Positions 1-11,903 are shown, numbered from the stretch's first letter. The stretch: DNA of 37,770 nt from Thermomucor indicae-seudaticae (GCA_000787465.1 JSYX01000331.1:1-37770); one strand, 5' to 3'. Notes: generated by a model from the letters alone, not told the origin. Numbers and translations are program-made.

Positions 1-110
1 TGTTTCTCATATGCGTAATGTTTAATCGTTCAGTTAGCGCAAATTCGGCTTGCAGTTGATGTAAAATGTATTTCGAGCGATGCAAATGTTCAATCAATAA
101 AGAGTATCAT
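1..110. repeat. Dispersed repeat, copy 1
   Basis: About 108 bp that recur, diverged by roughly a fifth, at 32996-33103 in the same orientation. The best conserved core is TTAGCGCAAATTCGGCTTGC followed by AGTTGATG. The copy begins at the first base of the window, so its true left end is unknown. No coding potential or terminal inverted repeat is visible. It could be the edge of a larger mobile element or an old segmental duplication. Confidence 0.75.
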
Positions 111-239
111 GTTAGAATCAAATTTTTTTCCTAAACCGATGAATGACACAGGTGATGGGTCATTTGGGGTACAGTTACTGTCGCACTTGACATTTCTTCC
201 AGACACACCATATTGCAGGTGTTTTGGATTGACCAGTCG

Positions 240-275
240 CTACAGCGAACGTTCGCAGATTCGTTCTATGAAATT
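240..275 (+). repeat. Inverted repeat, left arm
   Basis: 36 nt matching the reverse complement of 470-505 at about 30 of 36 positions, separated by about 195 bp. It contains the perfect 12-bp palindrome GCGAACGTTCGC. Three of the six differences are synonymous in the frame reading YSERSQIRS on this arm and YGERSQIRS on the other. The arms may therefore be remnants of a once-coding repeated sequence now lying head to head. No transposon is recognised. Confidence 0.5.
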
Positions 276-469
276 TCTCTTAATTTTCTACGAATCCACT
301 TTCAGTCGCCGCCGTCGCATAATTTTCGACGAGTTTTCGACGACAAGTGGCTAAAATACCAGCTCAAGCGCAGTTGAAAACAGTCACCATGCACTTGTTA
401 CACAAAAGCTTCGGCGAAATTTCTCAGATTCGGCCCGATAATCGACAAAATCGTCGCTCGAATCGTAGT

Positions 470-505
470 AATCTCGTCGAACGGATCTGCGAACGCTCGC
501 CGTAG
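470..505 (-). repeat. Inverted repeat, right arm
   Basis: Partner of the arm at 240-275, in inverted orientation. It reads YGERSQIRS on the minus strand inside a 66-codon open frame that I do not recognise and do not call a gene. Confidence 0.5.
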
Positions 506-1739
506 TGGGTAACGAGAACTTGGTCAAGCTTCCGGTTAAAGACACACCTGTTTTTCATGAGAACTCCATCACTCGAAAACCTCATATATTGGAAGCCATC
601 TAGGAGCCAAAGTTCTATTGTCATATTGTTATTATGTTCCTTGCAGCTTTAATAGACAGCGCTATTGTCGCCTTTAGCTCGCAGATCATTAATGGCATGA
701 GATTTTCAGCAAGTAGAGTAGCGACAAATAAGCTCAAATTGCGAATGAAAGACTTACACTAACTAATAATACCTTCTCTGCTTGTAAGTAGAACATGAGC
801 TCAGTGCTTCTCAACATTCCATGAACCGTCATTGAAGCCCTGTTTGCCGTAGTGGTGTTTGCCGTAGTGGTAACCGTCACCGGCCCGAGGATCAAGGACC
901 ACTTCAGTACATTGTGTGCATGCCTTTAATTAGTACCTGCAGTCCAGGAGAGGACCTTTATTTTACTCTGGCATAATTATTATTCAACTATTATTACTTT
1001 TATCACATTGTAGCGCGTCCTGTTCTGTTTCCATTTTTTTTATTTCGCCTCGTATTCTTCCTTCGGTGCGCTTCTGCTTGGCATATTGCCACAAGGTCCA
1101 CTACAGCTTCTAGCTGGTTCCAGGCATACACATCATTGGCCCATTAATGATGGCGGACAGCTACATTGAGCCCCTGTGCGGCTATGTAGCGGCGAATTGT
1201 ATCGCTTCCATATTGTTCTGCTACATTGGTTCAACTTTGCTAGCAGAAAATCGTGCGGGAAGGAAGGAAAAGCGAAAATAATTAGCACCATCACCGTCAG
1301 CACTTACCAGGATCTAACAGATATCCAAGATCGATCATTCATATACAGTCCTTTGTGAAAAGAAGAAGCGTGATTCACCACACTGAAGATTTAAAATCTG
1401 CCAGTAAACGAAACGTTGATTACCGATATCTTTACGGCCGCGCATTTTACCTCCTATGCTCTTCGCATCGGATGTTCACCATTCGAAGCCAAAGAAATAA
1501 CAGATTAGCAGGTCAGAGACTGTATTCTTGCCATATTTTGAAACTGTAGAAGACGCAAGACATGGCAACTGCCAAGACTATGTCTGGAATTGAACAAATC
1601 AGAGCTGTAATCGTTTTCCATTTTAGGTATTAGCGGAATCAACCAAAAAAATTTCAGGTTGTTGGAACGAGAGTTCAAACATGCCACCTTTATCGTATAA
1701 TGCAGCGCGACGCCTCCAAAAAGAGCTACTTATTATAAG
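506..1739. other. Upstream region of TAF2, no gene seen
   Basis: Apart from the 15-bp tandem duplication there are only short open frames with no recognisable protein. The TAF2 promoter and 5' end must lie here. One frame beginning at the ATG at 1681 (MPPLSYNAARRLQ) could be a first exon, but I cannot find a convincing splice join to the first recognisable TAF2 exon. Confidence 0.4.
841..870. repeat. 15-bp perfect tandem duplication
   Basis: The 15-mer TGTTTGCCGTAGTGG occurs twice, directly abutting. It lies in non-coding DNA upstream of TAF2. This is probably replication slippage; no function is suggested. Confidence 0.85.
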
Positions 1740-4700
1740 TATTTCTACAATGTTACCAACGATCTTGTTTGATTTCGCCGTTCTCACCTTTCTTTTCGTT
1801 TTATACAATTCATGAACGGTTTTCTGTCGAGATCAATCCCGATCAGCGCTCGATCAATGTAAACATGCGCACGATCTTTCGTCCTTTAACGCATTAAACC
1901 AATGATCAACGTTATAGGGCCTCGCAGAGCTTACTTTGCAACCATTATACGATAATATAAGCAGCATTCAGCTTAACTGTCGACAATGCCGTAAGCTTTT
2001 CGTCAAATGGATCGTACATCGGAGCTATTTGTCTTAATGGCGAAAATTTTGACAGAGATCGAACGTGCATGGGTGAATGACACCCCGGTCGAATTCACAC
2101 ACGCGGACGCAATATCGCAGTTATCGCTCGGTCCTGACACCGATATTACACACCACCAGACGTACAAAAGTAAATACCTTAACGCCTTACGTGAAGCCGA
2201 TGAGGGAGGAGAGCTTTCCATAAAACTTCCTGAAAATTGCATTCGACCGGTAGGACAATTGGATGGACAAAAAATAAAATTTGTTGACGTTAAATCGCGC
2301 AAAACGTCGCAGATACAACCCAATTCAGAGGCGGCAGCGGCAGCAGCACAGTCGCTGGCTACTAGTAGTGATGCCGCGCTAAGTATGAACGTTTATGAGT
2401 TAGAGACAGAACAAAAGTGCGCGAGTTGCTGATGCTCTCGCTCTCTCTCTTTCAGATCAGTCACAAGAGGATGGCCCTTCAGAGGCGGCAACAGGACCGA
2501 CATTTATGCCCTTTATCGTCAAAATTCAGTATCATTTGGAAAATCCACGGACAGGTCTCATGTTTATCGAACCAGACCCAGACGTTGCCCCTTATGTGAG
2601 CTATCTTTCTATGGGTTGCTTTGTTCAATTACAAAAGAAACTGGGCATGGAAACTGATATTAGGCGACTACGTAGCGTTATCATCATGTATATACAGTGA
2701 ATCAACCCTTGCCTGGGGCTACACGTTCATGGTTACCATGCATCGATCGAATTTCGGACAGATGTACTTGGGATATGGAATTTATAGTCCCTCAGCGAAT
2801 GGGAACTCTACTATCCGAACAGAATGTTGATAATCCATTTGATGATGACGAAGAAACGATCGTTGTCTGCAGTGGAGATGTCGTAGAACAGGTAATTTCT
2901 GTATTATGCTATGCGCATTATCTAGCGGAAGTCGCTGACACTTTTGAAGACCGTACATCCGACAGATCCGCTGAAAAAGATAGTTCACTATAGTCTCAGT
3001 GTACCAACACCAGCGCCTTATATTGGGTTTGCTGTGGGACCATTTGAGATGATAAAGTTAACGCCCTCACAACTACAGGAAGAATTCTTGACGGTGACAA
3101 ATATGGACGAAAGCAAACGACAGAGTTTGATGGCGGAAATCAATATGATGGCTAATATATATGCATTTGCATTACCCGGACACAAGGAGCATCTCGAAGT
3201 GAGCTGTAGCTTTCTAATGCACGTGAGTGTTTCACAAGAATAAGGTAGAGTGACTTGGAATGGGTAATGATGTTTCTTCAGGCTATGCATTTTTACGGTC
3301 AAGAATACGGGTCATATCCATTTTCAGATTATAAACTTGTGTTTGTGGATGACGCCTGGACCGACAGCGTATCTTGTGCCTCTTTGGCCATTTGCGGGTA
3401 AATTGCTGCTTCTTATCCGTCCTCTATGCATATAGCTGATCGGACCCGCATATGTAGCTCGCATCTCCTACACCCTGCTGATATCATTGAACAAACATAT
3501 CATACGCGGCGAATCTTGAGTCTTTCCCTCGCCAGGCAATGGTTTGGCGTGCACATTATTCAAAAGTCTTGGCCAGACATTTGGCTTATTTGCGGACTGG
3601 CGAACATTATGGCATCCTTGTTCATCAAACGTCACCTTGGAAATAGCGAATATCGACTACGGCTAAGACGGGTAGGTTAAGGTCTGTGTAGCGAATGCGA
3701 TCTTGTCTTTTCTTCCTAAACGAGGTATATTAGGACATCGAGCTTTGCTGTAGTCTCGATGTCGGACGGCCCCCTTTATACAATCCTGTTCTACCTCTCC
3801 CACTCGATCCCGAAGATATGGAACTCATAGAGCTGAAGGCCCCCTTAGTTCTTTACATGTTAGACAAACGAATGTGTAAAGGCGGGAGCACACTGGGTCT
3901 TTCGCGCGTTATACCCAAGGTACTCGTTTCAGCCATGAGTGGCGAGTTACCACATAATGCTCTGAGCACGCATCATTTTCTGAGGCTTTGCCGTAAAGTA
4001 AGCGGCTATGACACAAGGACCTTTGCTGAACAGTGGATATACAAGAGCGGATGCCCGAAATTCACCTTTTCGTACAATTTCAACCGAAAGAAGATGGTTG
4101 TGGAGTTTTATATGCGCCAGGAGAACATCAGTGCGAATAATACCGGAGGAGATACGATGGATTATCTAACGACACCTTTATTTACCGGGAGCCTAACAGC
4201 ACGTATACACGAAGCAGATGGGACTCCGTACGAACATATTCTGGACATACATTCTCCAGCACAAAAGTTTGAAGTCCAGTTTAACACAAAGTATAAACGC
4301 ATTCGTCGAAATACAAAACGATTTTTAGCGAAACAAGCTGCGGCTGCGGCCGCTGTAGCTGAAGAAGAAGCTGCAGAAAACGAAGAGGAGTCTGCGCAAG
4401 CAGGGCTGCTGGGCATTATTCCGAGTTTAGGTCTTGGTATGCCCGTTTTCGAGGACGAGAATCAGAGACGAGAATGGCGTATACATGAATGGGGTCAAGA
4501 TGAGGATGATACGAGTGGCGCAGCAAGTGCTACTTTTGACTGGATAAGGCTGGATGCCGAGTTCGAATGGCTTTGTATATTGGAATTTCAGCAACCGGAC
4601 TATATGTGGGCGGCCCAGCTAACGAAGGATAGAGATGTGGTTGCGCAACACGAGGTAGGTAATAGCGAAAAGAGGGAACACTGAATCGCCTGGTGCGCAT

Positions 4701-7215
4701 GTAACTGATCGGAACTCCCCCTCTTTTGCAAGGCTATTGATGCTCTCAAGCGAATGCCGTCACTTCAGACCTCGACGAGTCTTCTACGAGCACTATTGGA
4801 TCATAAATGTTTCTACAAAATACGAATGGAGGCGGCATATGCATTGGCCTCGGTAGGATTAACTATATCTAACACCGTGTGATGACTCGTTTCCACTGAG
4901 TGACCGTTCGATCTTTTAAGTGTGCTACGCCCAGCCTGGGTTGGGTTGGCTTGCTGCAACTGAGCAAGGCCTTCCAGAAACGGTATTGCTTCCCTCCTGC
5001 GTCTTCTTTTAGCATGGAACTGGATGAGGAATTACCTATCACGATGGGTATTCCGCGTCCAAACAACTTCTCAGATCTTCCCGACTATTTTGTCCAAAAA
5101 GCCATCGTTGTCGCATTTTCAGAAATACGGGACCAGAACGGTTTGACTCCCATAAGTGTCCGGCAGCTCCTCCTTGACTTGTTGCGATACAATGATAACA
5201 CTGGCAATGAAGTAAGTATATTATAAGAGGGAGATTGGCAACTTTTTTGATTTCAATTAACTTTTTCCAGTTCTCAGATTGTTACTATGTGGCCACTTTA
5301 ATATCCGCGTTGGGCAACGCTTTGATCCCATCGCCTGGTGCAGAAGAAGATGCTATGGAAATAGATGGCATCGAAGGGGAGCAACTTCTTGAGGCTGCTA
5401 AAGCAGAAATAGAGCGTTTCCGGACCTTGGATTTTGTTATACCATCCTACCATAACGTCATCACTATCAGCTGCATCCAGGCATGTTTGCTAAAGACCAT
5501 TTTCCGTCGTCGATAATAACATGTACTGACTTGTGACCTTTTTAGACATTGACGAAACTCATGATGAACAACTTGATGCCAGTTGATTTATCCCTTTTTC
5601 TCTTATACACAAGGTAAGAAAGAACTTCAGAATATAGAAGACTAGTTAATAATAATAATAATTTTGCGCCGATAGATATGGAAATTACTACGGTGTCCGC
5701 TGTGCCGCTTTTGATAGCTTGCTCATTTTACGAGGGCTATTTGATAATGCTCTGGCCCAGTATTTTCTGGATGTTATCAAATCCGATCCGTCTGTTTGCA
5801 TATCACATTACGTGGCACGGGCAATGCTGGAGTGGCTGGGATTAGCAATGAAAGACCAGGGTGAACATTACCAAAGTTTTTCCACTGTCGAAGAGGAGTT
5901 TGCTGAAGAGGAAGGTCGGGCCAGGACTGATATTGAACAACAGAAGCAAGAGAGAACTTTGCAGCAAAAGCTCCAGTTGGGCATCGAAAATCTACGGAAG
6001 CAGTTCGAAACCAACACGGAACTACAAAAAACTATATGGCAGCTGTTGAAGTAAGTAGTTATCCATACACATACAGCTACGATCGGTGGAAGCCCGTACT
6101 GAAGTTTATGTAAAAAGTTCCGAGAGTAACGTGTCATCGCTGGATCATTGTGTTCGCAAATATCTGTTACAGCTTTGCGAGTACATGTATAAACCGATTG
6201 AATCTGGTTTGAAGGTTACTATTCGAATGCCACCGGCTGTATCAGTAAGTGTTGGCAGGTTTCTGATTCTATAGAGGTATGTATTATACTGAACACGCGT
6301 TTTCATATAGCAACAAGAACCTGCAAAGGAAGAGGCAAAACCTCCACAAATACCCAAGCAACCGCCAGTGCTTCGGCTTAGTGTATCACAACCGGCTCCT
6401 GCAGAGTCAACAGAAGGTAGCAAACTAACAGTCAGAGTCCTTATGGGATATCAAACGATTACTGATCAGTAAGCTACTGTTTAGCGCTAAAAGAAGCTCC
6501 CAAAAAGACGGAAGTGCCGTTCAAACCAGAGCCTGCTTCGGTTCCAGTATCACCTCCTCCATCGCTGACAACATCTCCGGAACCTGCTGAGATGGTCGAA
6601 ACAGAGGAGCCTCCTAAACCCTTTAGCATGGAGGCTGACCAATTAAAAGCTTGTGAGAAGATTTTGACGAAGCTTCAAAGACACCGGTCAGCGATATTCT
6701 TTTTGCGACCTGTTGATGAAGTCCAAGATTGTGCACCCGGTTATTATGACATTATCAAGTAGGTTTGACGGCTTTGATACGTAAAGAATCGCAGCGAAAG
6801 ACTCACAATGTCGTTGCAGAAAACCTATGGACCTCGGGACCGTGAAGGTTGGTTACTTCGTATGAGAAATCCTAGATAGAAAATCACAGCTAACCAGGGC
6901 AATGCGAATATATAGAGCAAATTGGATACTAACGCCTACAGCAATTTTGATGAGTTTGTCCAAGATATCCGGCAGATGTTCCAAAACTGCTACACTTACA
7001 ATCCACCAGGATCGTATGTGTACAACGAAGGTCGATCTTTGGAAGCCGCTTTCGAAAAGGAGCTTGCTCAACTGCATGCCAAGTCAAAACCACCACCACC
7101 AAAAGGATCTACTGCAAAGACGCCAGCTGCTGGTCCGAAAACCAAGGCGACCAAGAAAGACAAAGAAACAAAACCAACAAAGACGGATCTTACATTAAAA
7201 GCCAAACCGTCCTAA
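1740..7215 (+). CDS. TAF2: TAF2 (TFIID subunit 2) with C-terminal bromodomain; 5' end unresolved
   Basis: TAF2 is an M1-aminopeptidase-like, catalytically dead TFIID subunit that helps bind the core promoter initiator in the nucleus. The first recognisable exon reads HERFSVEINPDQRSIN (to 1858). The next, 1918-1990, reads GLAELTLQPLYDNISSIQ and ends QLNCRQC. It joins 2056, so the ATG at 2007 is intronic. Later landmarks are HVYTVNQPLPGATRSW (about 2680-2735), RISDRCTWDMEF, VGPFEMIKL, ARQWFGVHI, the long exon 3818-4655, and HEAT-like segments to about 6250 (RKYLLQLCEYMYKPI). No HEXXH zinc site is seen, as expected for TAF2. About 20 short introns; one looks GC-AG (5481-5545). After a Pro/Glu-rich linker (6310-6620) comes a bromodomain at about 6625-7080, with FFLRPVDEV, KKPMDLGTVK and FQNCYTYNPPG. 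The acetyl-lysine-binding Asn codon is 7000-7002. The protein ends in a Lys-rich tail. Total is roughly 1,400 residues. Identity is firm; the start and some exon joins are approximate. Confidence 0.92.
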
Positions 7216-9079
7216 TGCTAAAACTCCATTTGGAAGGCACCCAATTTTAATCTTCATTTCTTCTTGAACGTTTAAGCAATGAGTAGTCATCAGTTTTGTC
7301 CTTCTTAAATGAGTTGATTCGTACACTCTCGTTCCAAGATCATTCTGCGATCGTTGGCGAACTGAAATGCATCGCTCATCGGTCAAGGCGCGTGAGACTT
7401 CACAGCGTAGCAAAACCAAACTTCTCGCGTATGTAGATGTGGTTCCAGTTCGCAAGTCATTCAGCCTGCACGTTGAATCAACCAAACGTTCGTTGTCCGG
7501 CAGACAATGGCTTGTACGTAACCGTCTTCCTCTGCGCCCCCACTCTTGGCTCGGGATTTCAAAAGAGCGTGAGTTACCGTAATACGGGGCTGCAAATCTC
7601 CCGCTTAGAAGATTTCATGCGAAGTAAAAAATGATAACAACGCATATTTGCTGTTCGCATACTACTTTATCTTCTATCAATGCTTGGGATGTTCTTATGA
7701 GTTATACTGCTCCCCTTCAATCATCATTTTTCTCTGTATATTTCGAGTAAATCAGGGCTTATACCTTTGCAATCATGAAATGACCCACCTTAATGCTTGT
7801 ATGGTCTTCAAGGCGAAACAAAAACAAGGGAAACATCAAATCTGAAAGCGGAAGCGCTCCGAGTGCCAATCAGAGTAGGATCCCTCTGCGTACCACTGGC
7901 AAACCGCGGTTTTTACCTATATTCTGGGATATATTAATGTTTACTTCGCATCATTGAGCGTTTTCTCCGAGAAAATATGGATTGAACTGCGACCTTTTAT
8001 TCCCCTGAGTGAAGCAAAAATTGGGCTTAGCGGCCCGTCTTGACAGTATTTTCCAACCGGATTTTCCTGTTCGAACTGGTTGTATACATTATAGAAGTCT
8101 GTCAAAAATCAACATTCCACTTTTTTCATCTCAGAAGTTCCTGCCATTTTTCTTCTTTTTTCATATAGTAACCCGAAGTGCCGTATTAATAAAAATGTTC
8201 CTGAGACTCGTGTCAGCCACTTTACTTAAAGCTCCATTGTCTTAAAATGAACGTACAATTGTCAAAACGCTATCGTGCAGTGATGTCGGCAAACAAAATT
8301 CATCCTCGCGATCTTTGAAGAAGCATAGCTCCTTACTGAGACAAGCAACAGGCTTCACTTCCCGCAAACTTCATGCTGAGCCCTCTAGTATTGGATAACG
8401 CACGGAACAGGACGCCGTCATATTGTAGAATCACAAGCAAATACCCGAAGATGCCACATGGGTTCGAGAAGAAACTGAACGACAGGCCAGCGTAATTTTG
8501 CCTCGTTTTCTGGACCCTTTGTTTTCGACACTATATCAACTCCACTATAAACTACTGGAAACACTGCGTGAGCATTAACTATGCAAATATCAGATGCTAA
8601 AATTTATGCATTCAAAGTTTGAAGGTGCTTTGTGAAGGAATGTTGATTTCTGACCAGACTATACAGCCAAAGGATATCCAGGTATAAGTTGCATAAATAT
8701 TATGGCTGATGTCATCAGACGGTAAAAGTGGACCAGGACAACTCATTTTCGTTCTTTTTGAATTTTTTGTTGTTTTTTCTTATTTTCTTAAAGAGACTTT
8801 ACCTTTCGTCGCTCCATGTGGACCTTCTATCGCCGTGTCCGAGGCGGCAAACTGTCTGGACAACTTGGCGCTGTCAATATTGCGGCTCTCTCAAGTCTGC
8901 ATTCCTGTTGGGCGGGCGGTCCTCTTTATTACGGATAGGTGATTCGTCGTGCCGGGTGATTTCCGCATAATCGTCTTTGGGCGTTATTACATGGATGCAC
9001 TAACCGCGTGGTGTGCAGGAAAACTGGTAATACGTTATTCTTTACTATAGAAAAAGAACGATATTGACTCCCAGCGGGT
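7216..9079. other. Intergenic, no gene recognised
   Basis: The stretch between the TAF2 stop and the bromodomain relic holds only short frames without recognisable domains. It presumably includes the TAF2 3' UTR. No paired terminal repeats or RNA genes are seen. Confidence 0.5.
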
Positions 9080-10010
9080 GTTGTCAGTTTATATCCAGGA
9101 ATGCAAAAAGATGCTCAACAAGCTATAAAAGTATCCCTGGGCTTTTTATTTCCTGCACCCCGTGGATAAAGTGTTACATGGAGCTCCTGATTATTACAAG
9201 ATCATAAAGTGAGTCACTTAGTCTGTAAAACAGTAGAAGAACCTCGGTATTACTCACTAGCTATATATAAAATGTTTGATAGGCAACCCATGGACTTGGG
9301 TACCGTCAATGTAAGGATTGTATGTGATATTTTAGTCGGCTTTCTATTTATTAATATCAGTCTGTCTAGGCAAAACTCGATCGTGGTGAGTACGAGCCCA
9401 TTGAAGACTTTGAACACGACATCCGATTAATATCGAACAATTGCTACACCTACCAAGTTTTGGAGGCAGTATTCAACAAGGGGATGAACCGTTTGCGTGG
9501 CAGACACGAGCCTGAAAGCAGCAAGACCAATTCCGAAGAAGGGACCAACGGAAGAAGCCGCTACTCAAGTAGGGCCATCTGACACTCCAAGGCGAAAACT
9601 GGAAGCACTTCACCAAAGCCTAAGAAAGGCACGGATCCGATCGCAGCATTTTACAAGAAGATGGGCAGCATTAGTCACAAGCTTGTGGTTCATTGGGCTG
9701 CTAGACCCTTTCTGGAACCAGTCGATTCCGTGGCGTTGAACATACCTCACTACCCGTTCATCATCAAGAATCCTATGGACCTTGGCACAGTAAGTTATAA
9801 AGAAACGTGTTACATTTGTTCGCTGACATATGACGATGTAAAAAACATGTACAGTCAAAAGAAATTGAAAGCTGGGGCATGTCGAGACGTACAAGAATTC
9901 GAACATGACGTCCGCCTCATCTTTAGAAACGGCTATACATTTAACAGTACAGAACATCCGATATCCTAGAATGCTGCCGCTCTAGAGAAGGTTTTCAATA
10001 AAAATGAAAC
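9080..10010 (+). pseudogene. Decayed tandem-bromodomain gene (Bdf1/BET- or TAF2-like)
   Basis: Two bromodomain remnants lie in tandem. The first reads FYFLHPVDKVLHGAPDYY (about 9145-9200), then KQPMDLGTVN (about 9287-9309) and FEHDIRLISNNCYTYQ (about 9400-9460). These are split by plausible introns at 9209-9283 and 9311-9369. Its Asn-Pro-Pro loop after CYTY is deleted. The second reads FLEPVDSVALNIPHYPFI (from about 9710), KNPMDLGTV, an intron, then FEHDVRLIFRNGYTFN (about 9899-9946). Damage includes an in-frame TAA before KYPWAFYF (about 9130), stops near 9580, a frame change between the domains, NCYTF changed to NGYTF, and a TAG at 9967-9969 before NAAALEKVFN. Retained introns argue against a retrocopy. 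The second domain resembles the second bromodomain of fungal Bdf1/BET proteins; the first also resembles the TAF2 bromodomain upstream. It could be a fast-evolving gene with different splicing, but several independent lesions favour a pseudogene. Confidence 0.75.
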
Positions 10011-10573
10011 GCAAGTTTCCTCGGCCTGAATGATTAAATTTTTTGCCGCTTCGTCACCCCTCACTTACTTAGCATATATCACACCCATTTCATTTCACTT
10101 TCGTCTCTATATAATCATCGTTTTGTCTCCATTCTTACAACGTAGATACTCCTATGTCACTTATAATGAGCGCAACTTTTGCCTCGCTGTACGTTAGTTT
10201 TAAAGTATACATAGATAAGGAATCCAATCCATCACTATTCGTTGTCAGCCAAAAAATTGATTAGTGGATCCCCGTCCCTTTGTTAGAGAATAAAGAAGAA
10301 TAAAACGTAAAGATCAGTTAATTGCAATTCTCAATAATTACAGTCATCCCCCGCTTTTTTCTGCCGTGGATTTTCCTCCACCAAACCAGAAAAATTTGAG
10401 GGCTGAACAAAATCGAGAAATCAGGAACCTGGAATAACATTTAAGCCGCGATCGCAATAAATGGCAGTTCCAGGATCTTCCAGATAACAAAGACACTGCT
10501 GATATATTACTGTTCTCTGAAGCAAAAAATCGATAGGAATAATGGGGTCCATTGAAGAGTTCGTAAACTCACC

Positions 10574-10840
10574 TTGGAAGCAAAAAATGAGCGAGACACA
10601 GAAGATGGTGGTTCCGAAGACATCGATGCGAACGAAGGCGTGCCAGATGCGGAGCCAGTGGAACCCGTACGGATGAGCGCATACGAATGGTTTATCCATG
10701 TTGATGCTGTCATAAGCATGCTCGAGGAAGAGCAACATGGGCGAACCAAGGACGAGTTGCAGAAGATCAGGCATGAGATATTTCGCAGCGGAAGAATGAA
10801 GCAATCAAACCTGACCGAATACTTTAGAAAATTGCGTTAA
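10574..10840 (+). pseudogene. Possible C-terminal remnant of a Tigger/pogo-type transposase
   Basis: An 88-codon open frame inside the older element. It is acidic at the start, then has a helical, charged segment (LEEEQHGRTKDELQKIRHEI) and ends KQSNLTEYFRKLR. A coiled or charged stretch followed by a short Thr-x-x-x-(Tyr/Phe)-Phe tail is common at the C-terminus of Tigger/pogo transposases; that comparison is from memory. No DDE catalytic motif is present. It lies just before the left end of the inserted inner element. The assignment is an inference. Confidence 0.45.
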
Positions 10841-10855
10841 ATAAAAAGTACTTCA

Positions 10856-11903
10856 CAGTAGGCGCTCGATTTAGTGATCGGGGGTGAAAATCCGAAAAGT
10901 GATCACTAAACCGAATTATCATTAAATCGAATTCTCAAGGTCAGCGTATATGTTGTTGATCGAGAATGTTCTTTGCGGGCAAACCAAACATCTGGATGCC
11001 TAAATGAATTAAAAAACAGCGGCGTAGGACAGAAAAGCGCTAAAATGGAGCATGAATTTACATAAAATACTCTCATAAGGCTTCAAACTGCATGCTGTCT
11101 AATTTATTTTCTGGAAAAATTTTTTGGTTCCTTTTACGTCCCTTCCACGTGAACAATTTTGTGCCATACGAGAAACAAAGCCTTTTGGATCCACAGAAAC
11201 CAGTGACCAGGAAAACGAACTGGATTTCCCAGGAACTGAGATTGACAGTGCTTACCAATGCACAGCTTTGATCGTAGCCGATCAACCGCTACGCATCCGG
11301 ATTTGAGACCGATTGGTCTTTATGGTCAAAATCGAACCTTTCAGTTTCTGTAGTGGAAGATATGTTTTAGGGCTAAGTGTATAAAATCCCGAAAGCACGG
11401 GATACTAAAAAAGCCAACTCAGAACAGCCCGAGAACTTCGATGATCAGGAAGAGAAAGTAGTAGGGTTAACCACGAGCCTACTCGAGCCGGGGTGGACTC
11501 AAATTGTCCCTGCCTGGTATTGGACTCGAGTCGAGTAGAATCAAGTGGTGTACACTATGAACAAGCAGTTGCACCGGTCATGCGCCGGAAAGAAAACAGT
11601 TATGCATCTAAGTATTCTAAGTCAGTTTAAGATTGATGAGGAACTAGACTTGGAAATAACCGCTCTTCTTCAAAAAAGATCAGCAGAATAGAGGGCGAGG
11701 AGATAAAAACTGCGAAACAGATGGTAATTACGAATAAATCTGTGATTGCCTCTCGATTTAATGATATGACAACATGAAGTGATCACTGATCACTAAACCG
11801 AAAATAACGATATTTTCCTGCTTACCGAGACGGTGGAGCCAGGAAGTGATCACTAAACCGAGAATATCACTAAATCGAACATCACTAAATCGAGCGCCTA
11901 CTG
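10856..11903. mobile_element. TIR-flanked DNA element (family B) nested in family A copy
   Basis: Perfect 23-bp terminal inverted repeats lie at 10856-10878 and 11881-11903, beginning CAGTAGGCGCTCGATTTAGT. The right flank is TA; the left flank is CA, probably a mutated TA. The motif GTGATCACTAAACCGA recurs inside both ends (about 10898, 11845 and a variant near 11776), as do shorter ATCACTAAATCGA copies. These could be transposase-binding sites. The 1,048-bp interior has no intact transposase; only short frames remain. Identical TIRs indicate a younger insertion than the element around it. Confidence 0.85.

Noticed and set aside
10574..10840. Independent small acidic protein gene
   Set aside because: It lies within a TA-flanked transposon and ends next to the inserted element, so a transposase remnant is the simpler reading.
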